Shown piece by piece: positions 45,415-55,088 of a stretch of 64,000 nucleotides of DNA. Location: positions 62,001 to 126,000 of the forward strand of contig JADKAE010000005.1 in NCBI GenBank assembly GCA_016715405.1, written 5' to 3'. The notes below the pieces were generated by a model, which saw only the letters and a list, made by a program, of their open reading frames with translations, was not told where the DNA came from and ran no database searches. Source of the stretch: Saprospiraceae bacterium. Lineage in GTDB: Bacteria; Bacteroidota; Bacteroidia; Chitinophagales; Saprospiraceae. The translations under genes and the position numbers were made by a program. How positions within the stretch are numbered: the stretch's first letter is position 1; each line of letters starts with the position of its first letter.

Positions 45415-45894
45415 ATGAAACCTGTCATCAAATTACTCTGCCTACTGGCGCCGGCTTTTGTCTTTTTCGCTTGCGAAAAAGGCAACGAAAAACCCACTCA
45501 AGAAGGGATATTGGGCGAATACATCGGCTCATCCATCCGGATTCAAAACATTGCCATCATACATTGGGACTCCATCCAGGGTTTTTACAACGAATGGGTC
45601 GTAGATACTACGCTAGTAAATCCCGATACCATAATCGTCTACCAGGTCGACGAAACGCATATTCAATTCAACTTTAAAAGCATAGGCGGGAGCCTTTGGT
45701 GGTGGAATCCGTTTTTGTACGAACCCACAGATAATGAAGAATACGAATTTAACGCCAATAACTCCACCTACTATTCGTCGCAGGGCGTCAGCATAAAAAT
45801 CAATACCTCAAAAAAGCAATTGACGCTCCACCTATACCGCAACGGGATGCAAGACCCGGGGGAACACACGGATTTTGAGGGGTGGAAGGAATGA
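45415..45894 (+). CDS. Small lipoprotein, local paralogous family (3 of 3)
   Basis: 159 residues, lipobox VFFAC. It shares ILGEYIGSSIRIQNIAI, IHWDSIQGFYNEWV, DTIIVYQVDETHIQF and the end DFEGWKE with the gene at 37252. It lies 51 bp upstream of CHAT protease 2 on the same strand, so the pair is probably co-transcribed. A member of this family therefore sits beside both of the signal-peptide-bearing CHAT proteases. Confidence 0.75.
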   Translation: MKPVIKLLCLLAPAFVFFACEKGNEKPTQEGILGEYIGSSIRIQNIAIIHWDSIQGFYNEWVVDTTLVNPDTIIVYQVDETHIQFNFKSIGGSLWWWNPFLYEPTDNEEYEFNANNSTYYSSQGVSIKINTSKKQLTLHLYRNGMQDPGEHTDFEGWKE

Positions 45895-45945
45895 AAATAT
45901 TACCGTATTTTTATAGCCTAGTATGCGAACTAAACCCTATACACC

Positions 45946-48900
45946 GTGAAAAACATTATACTCACTATTTTCTTGTCTTTACCATTTTTTTTGCCGGGGC
46001 AAGTTATAGATACAGCTACAGTAATAGCGCGCGTGGATAGTTTGATAAAAATTTCAAGACATAATACCATTTATAGCAATTTTGAAGACGCAATGAAGTT
46101 TGCCCTTGAAGCAAAAAGCATTACAGAAAGCCAAATTGGTAAGAGAGATACCCTGTACGCCGACTGCCTTTTCAATATCGGTAGGGTATACGATTTTATG
46201 CGTGAGATAAAAAAAGCAGAAGCCTATTATATACAAAGTAAAAATCTCCGGGAACTCGTCGTAGGTAAAGATCACCCGGATTATGCTCAATCCCTTAATA
46301 ATCTTGCCTTACTATATAAGGATATAAATCAATTTAGCAAAGCAGAGCAATTACTTCATGAAGTCATCATCATTCGTGAAAAAGTATATGGCAAAAAGCA
46401 TCCAATATATGCTTCGGCTATTGATCATTTAGGCACTTTATATGCTCAAATGGGTGAATATGAAAAAGCGGAACCTTTATTGATAGAAGCAAAAAAATTC
46501 GTGAAGATTCATTGGGTAAAAACAATGAAGTTTATAGCGTTAGTCTTATGAATTTGGCTGCGCTTTATTATTATACATATAAATATGAGGAAGCAGAACA
46601 CCTATGGTTAGAAGCAAAAATATAATAGAAAAAACCTCAGGCATCACTCATCCGAATTTCATGCAAATCCTTCACAATTTAGGCGTTCTATATATGTCGA
46701 TGGAAAGATATTATGAATCTGAAACTATGCTTCTAGAAGCAAAAAAATCAAACTTAAAGTTATGGGAAATCGCCATACCGATTATATTTCAACATTATCA
46801 AAATTAGCTCAACTGTACGGCCACTTAGGTAACTCGAATAAATCTATTCAACTATATCAGGAAGCAATAAAATCATGGGAGGAGGTGGAAGGGACGTCCT
46901 TTACTGATTATCCGCTTGCCCTTGTAGGTTTAGGGTATCAATATCAAAATATACAACTATACGATGAAGCTATATCAGTATATGACAAAGGAATGAACAA
47001 GTTAAAAGAATTATTAGGATCACATCACCCACTGTATATTGGGCATTTAAGATCTGTGGCACTTATGTATACGGAAATGCAGGAATATAAAAAAGCTTTA
47101 GCGATCAATAAAAAAGGGTTAGCGCTTGCAGGAAAAATATGGGGCAAAGAGCACCTGTTTTATGCCAATTTTTTGCATTCTCACGGATATATTCTATCCT
47201 TAAAAGGAGAAGGCGAAAAAGCAATCGCATTTTTAAGTAAAGCAAAGGAAATTTTTATAAATACAACTGGTAAAGACAACGAAGATTACTCCTCTATACT
47301 GGAAAGCCTGGCTATCAGCTATTTTATTACCGGTCAGTATGAATCTGCTGAATCATTGATGGCCGAAGCAAAAAAAACGCAATGGCAATTTTTCAACAAA
47401 TCAGCCCTATTCCTTTCTGAAAACGAACTTTTTCAATATGCTAATACTTATATATATAGCCTTCAAACCTGTTTGTCATTTGCCCATATCAGGTCAAAAG
47501 CAAATTCCCAACTTCCTGCTTTTAGCCTATGAAATCAGTTTGTTTTATAAGGGTTATTTAATGACACTGACTGCAGAAACAAAAAAAGAATATTATCCGA
47601 TACAACAGCTTCTGAACTTTACAATAATTATTTATCCTATCATAGCCGCCTTGCCACCCAATACGCTCTCCCTATAGCCGAACGCAACAGCACTTTGGTA
47701 GCCGACCTCGAAGAAAAAGCCAATACCCTCGAAAAAGAACTGGTGCGCGCCGTAGCCGGCTATGGGGAAGCGCGAAAACAAATATCCTGGCAGGAAATAC
47801 AAGCCGGTCTCAAACCCAATGAAGCTGCTATTGAATTTATACACTTTGGATACTGTACCCCTAATTTTACGGATAGTATATTCTATAGCGCTCTGGTGTT
47901 GCGCCCGGGCTGGGAGTCGCCCCGTATGGTATATCTCTGTGAGCAACGCCAGCTCGACAGCTTATTACAGGAAGCTGACGTCGACATTACAGTAGAACAA
48001 CTTTATGCATCACGCGGCATTACGCCTGGGAGTAAGGCATCCTCTTCACAGTTGTATAGGTTGCTCTGGCAGCCAATAAATAGCCTTCTCAACGGAGTGA
48101 ACACAGTATATTTTTCTCCATCAGGACAGTTGCATCGCATAGCCTTTTCTGCTATTCCAATTCCAGATACAAACGAAGTATTGGCCGATCAATACAAGCT
48201 GATCCAATTGTTCAGTACGCGAAGTATTGTACCCCCGGCACAGGCGAATCACCAGGCCTTAGTACCGGCTTCTGTGGCATTATTTGGTGGTATCAGATAT
48301 GAATTATCAAATGAAAATACTTTTACTCCCCTGGATTCAAATGAACTGGCGTCAGTACAACTGAGTACCCCCCTGTTGCCGGATACTCGCATAAATCGCG
48401 GTGAGGGTTGGCAATATTTACCAGGTACTGCTCAGGAAGTGACTCGTCTTCAGGAAGTATTTCGGCAACAGGGCATCTCTTCCGCCATTTGGACCGATTC
48501 ACGGGCTACGGAAGAAGAATTTAAAGCTTTAGACGATACCGTATCATCTCCTGCCATTCTCCACCTGGCTACCCACGGCTTTTTCTTCCCCGATCCCAAA
48601 CTAGATAAAAACCGCTTGCACGGCCTCGACGGCAGTTCGATCCCGCTTTCTGAAAACCCCCTGATGCGCTCGGGGTTGTTACTGGCGGGCGCCAACCAGG
48701 CCTGGAAAGAAGGCAAACCCCTGCCCGGCAAAGAAGACGGTATCCTCACCGCCTACGAAATTGCTCAGGTTAACCTCTCCGGCACGCAATTAGCGGTATT
48801 GTCTGCTTGTGAAACGGGACTTGGCGATATCCAGGCCTCCGAGGGCGTTATGGGCCTGCAGCGGGCCTTCAAAATGGCCGGCGTGGATAAACTCATCGTC

Positions 48901-49071
48901 AGCCTCTGGCAAGTACCCGACAAGCAAACTGCCGTATTCATGGAGTCGTTTTACACCAACTGGCTTACCAAAGGCTCAAACATTCGCGATGCTTTCTACG
49001 ATACCCAAAGCCAAATGCGCAAGCGGTATAAAGACCCTTTGGTGTGGGCGGGATTTGTGCTGGTGGAGTGA
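45946..49071 (+). CDS. Exported TPR-CHAT protease 2, five frameshifts in the TPR half
   Basis: About 1042 residues when corrected. Signal peptide MKNIILTIFLSLPFFLPGQ, then 42-residue TPRs (AQSLNNLALLYKDINQFSKA), then a CHAT domain with His in HLATHGFF (codon 48574) and Cys in LSACETGLGD (codon 48808). Breaks: A-runs 46491-46497, 46616-46620 and 46741-46747 each one short, one extra T near 47502, one T short near 47610. All lie in the AT-rich TPR part; the GC-richer CHAT part is clean. The last 523 nt are about 92% identical to CHAT protease 3. It is either decaying in its sensor half or hit by homopolymer errors. Confidence 0.8.
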
Positions 49072-49135
49072 ACACCTTTCAATTGCCCTTGCTTTATAGC
49101 AAATTTTAATAAAAATTACCCTTACTCTGTGTTTA

Positions 49136-49336
49136 AGAGCTTGTTTGGACATTCGTCAATTGGCTACAAGCGGCCAATTTTGTTTTATACTTCGTTGCAT
49201 TTTTTCGCCGCAGCTCCTCCACGCTTTTGGCGTGGCTGCAAAATGCGCCCTCACCTTGCTGGACTTCGCTTCGCTACGCTCGTCTGAAATATAATTTGTT
49301 CGCTTTCGCTCAATCACGAAAATCCAAACAAGCTCT
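49136..49336. mobile_element. MITE-like foldback element, copy 1
   Basis: 201 bp with terminal inverted repeats AGAGCTTGTTTGGA (49136-49149) and TCCAAACAAGCTCT (49323-49336). Inside: GCATTTTTTCGCCGCAGC, an apical CACGC/GGCGTG hairpin, GCTGCAAAATGCG and TTCGCTTCGCTACGCTCGTC. No gene. A second copy is at 50227-50470. The rest of the 549-bp gene-free stretch 49072-49620 is AT-rich with no feature I can name. Confidence 0.75.
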
Positions 49337-49620
49337 AAGCTTCTGGCTGCTTTTGGCGTTGTATTGCTGATCTCCCAGTCAGCGGGTCGGGCCAATCAGG
49401 GCCCTTTTTTCAAAAAATAAAGATATTATTTCCTATAATTTCCAAAGTGGGAGTCCCTGGTGAAAAAATATTTTCAACACACAATTAATTGACAAATAGG
49501 TGTTTGAGTATATTATTTTTTATTTTCTTATAAAAATTTTAAAAAAGATGATAACAACTTTCAGGAGCCGGGTACAAACGGGCATCAGTATTAATTTTTT
49601 CACAATCAAAAAAATATACC

Positions 49621-50061
49621 ATGAAAAAGGCAACATTACTTTTCGCGCTGCTGCTTTCCCTGTGCACTTCCAGCTTCGCCCAATCATTCTTCCAGTTTTA
49701 CTTTTTCGGTAATGGCATTCGCCATGATGCGCTCATGTACATAGATGAATACGATAATGTGAGCGTATCTGTCCGTTTTTACGATGCCGATTTTCGGAAA
49801 TATGTAACCGTGGATCAATCGGCTACGGCCATTGCCGGAGCAGGAGGGATCGGTATCATATGCTACAACCCGGTTTACTCGAAAACGAAGACTCGGGCCT
49901 ACTACACACCGGACAACTTCTATATCGGTTACGATACTTATGGAATAATGACCATGTTCAACCTCGATGATGAGGGGGTATACTCTCCAGTATATGGGTT
50001 GAAAGAACTCAGCACACAACGCGACTATGCAAAAGCACTCAACATATTCGCCAGCTACTAA
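49621..50061 (+). CDS. Small exported protein of unknown function between two MITE-like copies
   Basis: 146 residues. Signal peptide MKKATLLFALLLSLCTSSF then AQ. The mature part is rich in Tyr, Phe and Asp with alternating strands (FFQFYFFGNGIRHDALMY, VSVSVRFYDADFRKYV), suggesting a small beta-sandwich. I do not recognise the family. It is flanked on both sides by copies of the same foldback element, about 285 and 165 bp away. Confidence 0.65.
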   Translation: MKKATLLFALLLSLCTSSFAQSFFQFYFFGNGIRHDALMYIDEYDNVSVSVRFYDADFRKYVTVDQSATAIAGAGGIGIICYNPVYSKTKTRAYYTPDNFYIGYDTYGIMTMFNLDDEGVYSPVYGLKELSTQRDYAKALNIFASY

Positions 50062-50226
50062 TACATTTCTTTTGCCCACCAGACACAAAAAACCCAATGG
50101 AACGCAGGGGTTGTGCAAAGAGTCGAACTTTTGAAATAATTGAATTTGTTAAACACGGATAACGATCATTATACGGATCTACAAGTTCAACCAATTCAAC
50201 ACTCTTTACACAGCCCCTCTTCTATT

Positions 50227-50470
50227 AGAGCTTGTTTGGACTTCCGTCAATTGGCTACAAGCGACAAAATTTATTTGATTCGCTTCGCGAGTTCAGCCTG
50301 TCAGCATGACGTTTAGTCACCCTTCCAGGCTTCATGTTGCATTTTTTCGCCGTAGCTGCCGGCTACGTCTGCAAAATGCGCCCCCGCCTTGCGGGACTTC
50401 GCTTCGCTACGCTCGTCTGAAACAAAATTTGCTCTCCCTCGGCTCATCATGGAATCTTGAACAAGCTCTA
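50227..50470. mobile_element. MITE-like foldback element, copy 2
   Basis: 244 bp. The left end is identical to copy 1 (AGAGCTTGTTTGGA); the right end is diverged (AACAAGCTCT kept). It shares the GCATTTTTTCGCCG...CTGCAAAATGCG core and the CTTCGCTTCGCTACGCTCG segment, but has its own apical CGTAGC/GGCTACG hairpin and a ~35-bp extra stretch. Flanking 50062-50226 and 50471-50557 show no gene. Confidence 0.72.
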
Positions 50471-50557
50471 AATTTTTTTTCAAAAAGTACCCCCTCCCCC
50501 TGATAACAACCTTTCGTTTCTCGGTACAAACCGGTAAACAAACAAAATATCAAGGCC

Positions 50558-51286
50558 ATGAAAAAGATTTATGAATTCCGAGAGATCACCGATCAGATTG
50601 AACTTGAAAGCGCATTCCGGCTTCGGTATGATGTCTATACCGACTGCAGGTGCAAATCTTTGGTGAAAGAAAATATCCACCGCCTGGATGTCGATATGTT
50701 TGATTTACACGCGCACCATTACGGCATATTTCACAACAGCGAAATGATCGCGTATATAAGACTGGTGGAAAGCCGCCATAATTATACCAACCAGGCGGCT
50801 GTAGCTGTTCAAGATAAATACCCGGATATTTTTGAAGCAAAAGACAAGGCCGAATTTCCTTTCCTGAGCTATGCAGACATGCCGAAAAGCGCCAGGAGTT
50901 TTTACAAAAAAAACCAACCCAAAACGCCGTTTTTTGAAGGTAGCCGGCTGGTGGTGACCAAGGAGTATCGCAGTCTAAAACTTGCCCGGGCTATCGTGGA
51001 ATGCGCTATGGTAGCAACCATGCATTTAGCTGGAACAAAAATCGGATTGGCTACAATCTCTTGTTGCGTATCCCACGAGAGATTTTATAAACTGCTGGGA
51101 TTCCAGAGAATAACTCCAGATACTACGTATTCCATTATTGATAAAGGTTTTCCCTTTATAGTAACCACTTTGATATTACCTTTAACACAGTCTATTACCT
51201 CTTCTATACCTGCGGGATTGCATCCGCTATTTGAAAATTTAACCGGCCAGTATGGCGCCGATGGCAGAATCATCCGCGAAATCTAA
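50558..51286 (+). CDS. GNAT-type N-acyl amino acid synthase/autoinducer-synthase-like acyltransferase
   Basis: 242 residues. FRLRYDVYTDCRCK near the N-terminus, AYIRLVESRH, EGSRLVVTKEYRSLKLARAI and the late SHERFYKLLGFQRI follow the pattern shared by LuxI-type synthases, FeeM-type N-acyl amino acid synthases and exosortase-associated acyltransferases. It would transfer an acyl chain from acyl-ACP to an amine. The product is unknown. It ends 13 bp before the membrane-fused CHAT protease 3 and is probably co-transcribed with it. Intact. Confidence 0.75.
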   Translation: MKKIYEFREITDQIELESAFRLRYDVYTDCRCKSLVKENIHRLDVDMFDLHAHHYGIFHNSEMIAYIRLVESRHNYTNQAAVAVQDKYPDIFEAKDKAEFPFLSYADMPKSARSFYKKNQPKTPFFEGSRLVVTKEYRSLKLARAIVECAMVATMHLAGTKIGLATISCCVSHERFYKLLGFQRITPDTTYSIIDKGFPFIVTTLILPLTQSITSSIPAGLHPLFENLTGQYGADGRIIREI

Positions 51287-51299
51287 AAAATTATCCGTC

Positions 51300-54200
51300 A
51301 TGAAAAAAATAATCTTTACCCTCATCGTTGTTTTTTTATTCCAGGTGGCGCCTCTTTTGGGGAACCCCAATTTGTTGACCCACTGGAAAATCATCCTCAT
51401 TATTTTCACTGCTTCCATTGTCTGGCTGAGCCAACCGGCCCTGCGCAGCGAAGAAGTAAAAGCCAATCAGAAGACGGACAACCATACCACATGGCTTATT
51501 CTGGCGATGGTGGCTTTAAGCACTATACTACCCGAACTCGAGTGGGCCTATTTCAAAACCTCAAAGGATGGAACCCCGGCAGGAAATATTGCAGGGCTCC
51601 TGTTTATCAGCGGAGGTATAGCCATCCGGCTTTGGGCCATCCGCACGCTGGGCAGGCATTTTACGGCTACGGTGCAAACCTCCAGCGAGCAACCACTGGG
51701 AGATGAAGCCTTCCAAATAATTCAACAGGCTAAGCAACACGCAGAATCATCATTTGGAACACAGCACTTATCATACGCCCGGGTGCTTTTTTACGAAGGA
51801 AAGACTTTTCAATACCTCGAAAAAATGGAGGAAGCAGCCTTATCTTATGAAAAGGCCATCGAAATAAAGGACTCCTCCTGGCTTAGTCATCCGGAGTATG
51901 CCAAATGCATGCACAACCTGGGCAACATTTATAGCAATAAAGGGAAATACGACTTAGCAGAATCGTATTACCAGCAAGCTCAGTCAATGCAAGAAAAAGC
52001 AATTGGCAAGGAGCATCCTGATTATCTGGCAAATATAAATGACTATGCGAATTTATTTATCAGGAGGGGTAATCTTAAACGGGCAGAGCAATTACTCCTG
52101 GAAATAATTAGCATTTACGAAAAAACAGTGGGCAAAGAAAACCTAGGCTATATTAGAAGCGCAACATCTTTGTCGGTGGTGTATCGATACGCGGGGCGCT
52201 TTATTGAAGCCGAAAAAATATTATTAGAATCTATATCAATATGGCAAAAATCATTTGACACGGCAGACCAGGCTTATTCTACTTTACTACATTATCTGAC
52301 AACTCTTAATTATGAAATGGGGCGAATTGCTGAAGCAGTTGAATATTGCAAAGAAGCAATAGCAATAATTGAAAAAGCAAAGGGCAAAAGTAACCAATTG
52401 TACATAAGCTATTTAACTACATTGGCTGGATTATACGCAAGTACTGAAAGCTTTGAGGCTGCTGAACGTATTTATCTGGAAGCTAAATCCGCGCAGGAGA
52501 AATTAACAGGCGAAGCCTTCCCTAATTATGCAGTAATCTTACATAATTTAGCATTAACTTATTATCGTATGGGGCAATACGAATTAGCGGAATCTATTAT
52601 CTCGAAGGCTTTAACTATTCGTAAAAAAATACTGGGCCAAGAGCATTATCTTTATGCTACTAGCCTGGAGCTTCTATCAAATATATATATAAAAAAGAAT
52701 CTATTTGAAACTGCAGAACCTTTACAAAGAGAAGCCAATGCTATTACTAAAAAAGTATTTGGCGAAAATAGCCTGAACTACGCCACCGGGGTAAGTAGCA
52801 TTGCATATATCTACCATTCAATGGGCAACTTTGAAAAAGCCGAGCAATTATATTTGTTTGCCAAATCTATTCGAGAAAAAAAAACAGGTAAAGAGCACCC
52901 TCAATATATTAGTAGCTTAAATGATCTTGGAACACTATATGTGGAAATAGGTCGTCTCGAAGAAGCGAATTTGCTATTGACGGAGGCGATTGGAATTCAA
53001 GAGAAAATAGGGGGCAAAGAGCACTCAAGGTATGCCTCATATTTAATGAACCTGGCAATTCTGAATAAATTCAGGAATCAATTAGAAAAAACTGAATCAC
53101 TATATTTAGAAGCAAAAGAAATCATTGAGAGAACCATTGGAAAAGAACATCCAACTTACGCTCTATGCTTACATAACCTTGGCTTATTATATAAAGATAC
53201 TCGCAATTATGAAAATGCAGATTCATTATTCAGGATTGCGAAAATGATCAATGAAAAAGTATTGGGCAAAACTAACGAATACTATTTAGGCAATTTATTT
53301 AATTTAGCCCTTATCAATTGGAAAACGGGAAGATTAGATAAATCCGTTCACTTATTTAAGGAATCACTAGATCTGGTTGCTAAGATAATGCTCAATAGCT
53401 CGACTCATCTTTCTGAAAGCGAATTGACATCATTTATGAAAAAAAATATCTCCTATGTTGATTGTTTACTTTCTTTTATAAATGATAATCCAGGTGTTTC
53501 TAATGATCTTTCAAATTATTCATGGGGTAATGCCATGTTATATAAAGGCTTTTTAATCGAAAACATTGCCAAACTTGAAAAAGATATTGTTACCGCCCCT
53601 GATAGCCTGCGAATTATGCATTCAACATGGCGGAGCCTTCACCGCCGCCTCGCTGCCCAATACGCCCGGCCCATTGCCGAGCGCGACAGCACCCTGATTG
53701 CAAGCATCGAAGAACAAGCCAATACACTCGAAAAAGAGCTCGTGCGCACGGTGGCCGGCTTTGGCGAAGCGCGACGGCAGGTTTCCTGGCAGGAAGTGCA
53801 GGATAACCTCCAAGCCGGCGAAGCCGCTATTGAATTTGTACACTATCAATATTTCAATCCCGAAGCTACTGATAGCGTATTGTATAGCGCATTAGTGCTG
53901 CGCCCCGGCTGGGAAGCACCCCGCATGGTATACCTCTGCGAACAGCGCCAACTCGACAGCTTGCTCCAGGGTACCGATGCAGGCGCCACTGTAGGTCAGA
54001 TCTATGCCTCCCGCGGTATTACCCCCGGCAACAAAACAGGGTCCGACCAACTATATCAGCTACTCTGGCAACCCCTCGACAGCCTGCTCGGCGGGGTGAA
54101 TACGGTTTATTTTTCACCTTCAGGGCTGCTGCACCGCGTAGCCTTCCATGCTATTCCTACTCCAAATAAAAACGAAGTACTGGCTGACCGCTATAAATTG

Positions 54201-55061
54201 TTCCAACTGTTCAGCACCCGTAGCCTGGCCGTAAAAACCACAGATACAACGCTACCGACTTCTGCTACTCTTTTCGGAGGTATCCGCTATGACGTGGAGG
54301 CCGCAACGCCCTCCTCCTCTGATAGCCTCGATGCCTGGGCAGCCGTGCCCTTCAGCAGCAGCCTGCTGCCCTCCACCCGCAGCCGGCGCGGAGAGGGTTG
54401 GCAATACCTGCCTGGTACGGCGCAGGAAGTAGAACGACTGCAGCGCTTGTTCCAGCAACAGCATATCCAATCCGCCACCTGGACTGACACGCTGGCCAGC
54501 GAAGAGCGCTTCAAATCACTGGGCGCTACAGCGGCTTCTCCCGCCATCCTCCACCTGGCTACCCACGGCTTTTTCTTCCCCGATCCCAAACTCGATAAAA
54601 ACCGCTTGCACGGCCTCGAAGGCAGTTCGATCCCGCTTTCAGAAAACCCTTTGATGCGCTCGGGGCTGTTACTGGCGGGCGCCAACCAGGCCTGGAAAGA
54701 AGGAAAACCCCTGCCCGGCAAAGAAGACGGCATCCTCACCGCTTATGAAATCGCTCAGGTAAACCTCTCCGGCACGCAATTGGCCGTATTGTCTGCCTGT
54801 GAAACGGGATTAGGCGATATCCAGGCCTCCGAGGGCGTCATGGGCCTTCAGCGGGCCTTCAAAATGGCCGGCGTGGAGAAACTCATCGTCAGCCTCTGGC
54901 AAGTACCCGACAAACAAACCGCCGTATTTATGGAGTCGTTTTACGTAAACTGGCTATCCAAAGGCTCAAGTATCCGCGTCGCCTTCTACGATACCCAACG
55001 CCAAATGCGCAAGCAGTATAAGGACCCCTTCGTGTGGGCGGGGTTTGTGCTGGTGGAATAA
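51300..55061 (+). CDS. Membrane-anchored TPR-CHAT protease 3 fused to an ICMT N-terminal half
   Basis: 1253 residues, intact, start ATG 51300. Residues 1-128 have four membrane helices and the isoprenylcysteine carboxyl methyltransferase family hallmark IRLWAIRTLGRHFTATVQ, which then stops where the SAM-binding half should begin. From about residue 130 (LGDEAFQIIQQAKQHAESSF) the sequence aligns with the other CHAT proteins just after their signal peptides. It continues with about fifteen 42-residue TPRs, then CHAT with His1089 and Cys1167. The methyltransferase cannot be active. The four helices would tether the protease, probably at the cytoplasmic face. Confidence 0.85.
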   Translation: MKKIIFTLIVVFLFQVAPLLGNPNLLTHWKIILIIFTASIVWLSQPALRSEEVKANQKTDNHTTWLILAMVALSTILPELEWAYFKTSKDGTPAGNIAGLLFISGGIAIRLWAIRTLGRHFTATVQTSSEQPLGDEAFQIIQQAKQHAESSFGTQHLSYARVLFYEGKTFQYLEKMEEAALSYEKAIEIKDSSWLSHPEYAKCMHNLGNIYSNKGKYDLAESYYQQAQSMQEKAIGKEHPDYLANINDYANLFIRRGNLKRAEQLLLEIISIYEKTVGKENLGYIRSATSLSVVYRYAGRFIEAEKILLESISIWQKSFDTADQAYSTLLHYLTTLNYEMGRIAEAVEYCKEAIAIIEKAKGKSNQLYISYLTTLAGLYASTESFEAAERIYLEAKSAQEKLTGEAFPNYAVILHNLALTYYRMGQYELAESIISKALTIRKKILGQEHYLYATSLELLSNIYIKKNLFETAEPLQREANAITKKVFGENSLNYATGVSSIAYIYHSMGNFEKAEQLYLFAKSIREKKTGKEHPQYISSLNDLGTLYVEIGRLEEANLLLTEAIGIQEKIGGKEHSRYASYLMNLAILNKFRNQLEKTESLYLEAKEIIERTIGKEHPTYALCLHNLGLLYKDTRNYENADSLFRIAKMINEKVLGKTNEYYLGNLFNLALINWKTGRLDKSVHLFKESLDLVAKIMLNSSTHLSESELTSFMKKNISYVDCLLSFINDNPGVSNDLSNYSWGNAMLYKGFLIENIAKLEKDIVTAPDSLRIMHSTWRSLHRRLAAQYARPIAERDSTLIASIEEQANTLEKELVRTVAGFGEARRQVSWQEVQDNLQAGEAAIEFVHYQYFNPEATDSVLYSALVLRPGWEAPRMVYLCEQRQLDSLLQGTDAGATVGQIYASRGITPGNKTGSDQLYQLLWQPLDSLLGGVNTVYFSPSGLLHRVAFHAIPTPNKNEVLADRYKLFQLFSTRSLAVKTTDTTLPTSATLFGGIRYDVEAATPSSSDSLDAWAAVPFSSSLLPSTRSRRGEGWQYLPGTAQEVERLQRLFQQQHIQSATWTDTLASEERFKSLGATAASPAILHLATHGFFFPDPKLDKNRLHGLEGSSIPLSENPLMRSGLLLAGANQAWKEGKPLPGKEDGILTAYEIAQVNLSGTQLAVLSACETGLGDIQASEGVMGLQRAFKMAGVEKLIVSLWQVPDKQTAVFMESFYVNWLSKGSSIRVAFYDTQRQMRKQYKDPFVWAGFVLVE

Positions 55062-55088
55062 ACTGGCTGTTTTTTGTAAATTCACTTT

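Noticed and set aside
37737..55061. TPR-CHAT proteins as part of a CRISPR-guided protease (Csx29-like) system
   Set aside because: No Cas effector, CRISPR array or nucleotide-signal gene nearby, and two of the three proteins have signal peptides.
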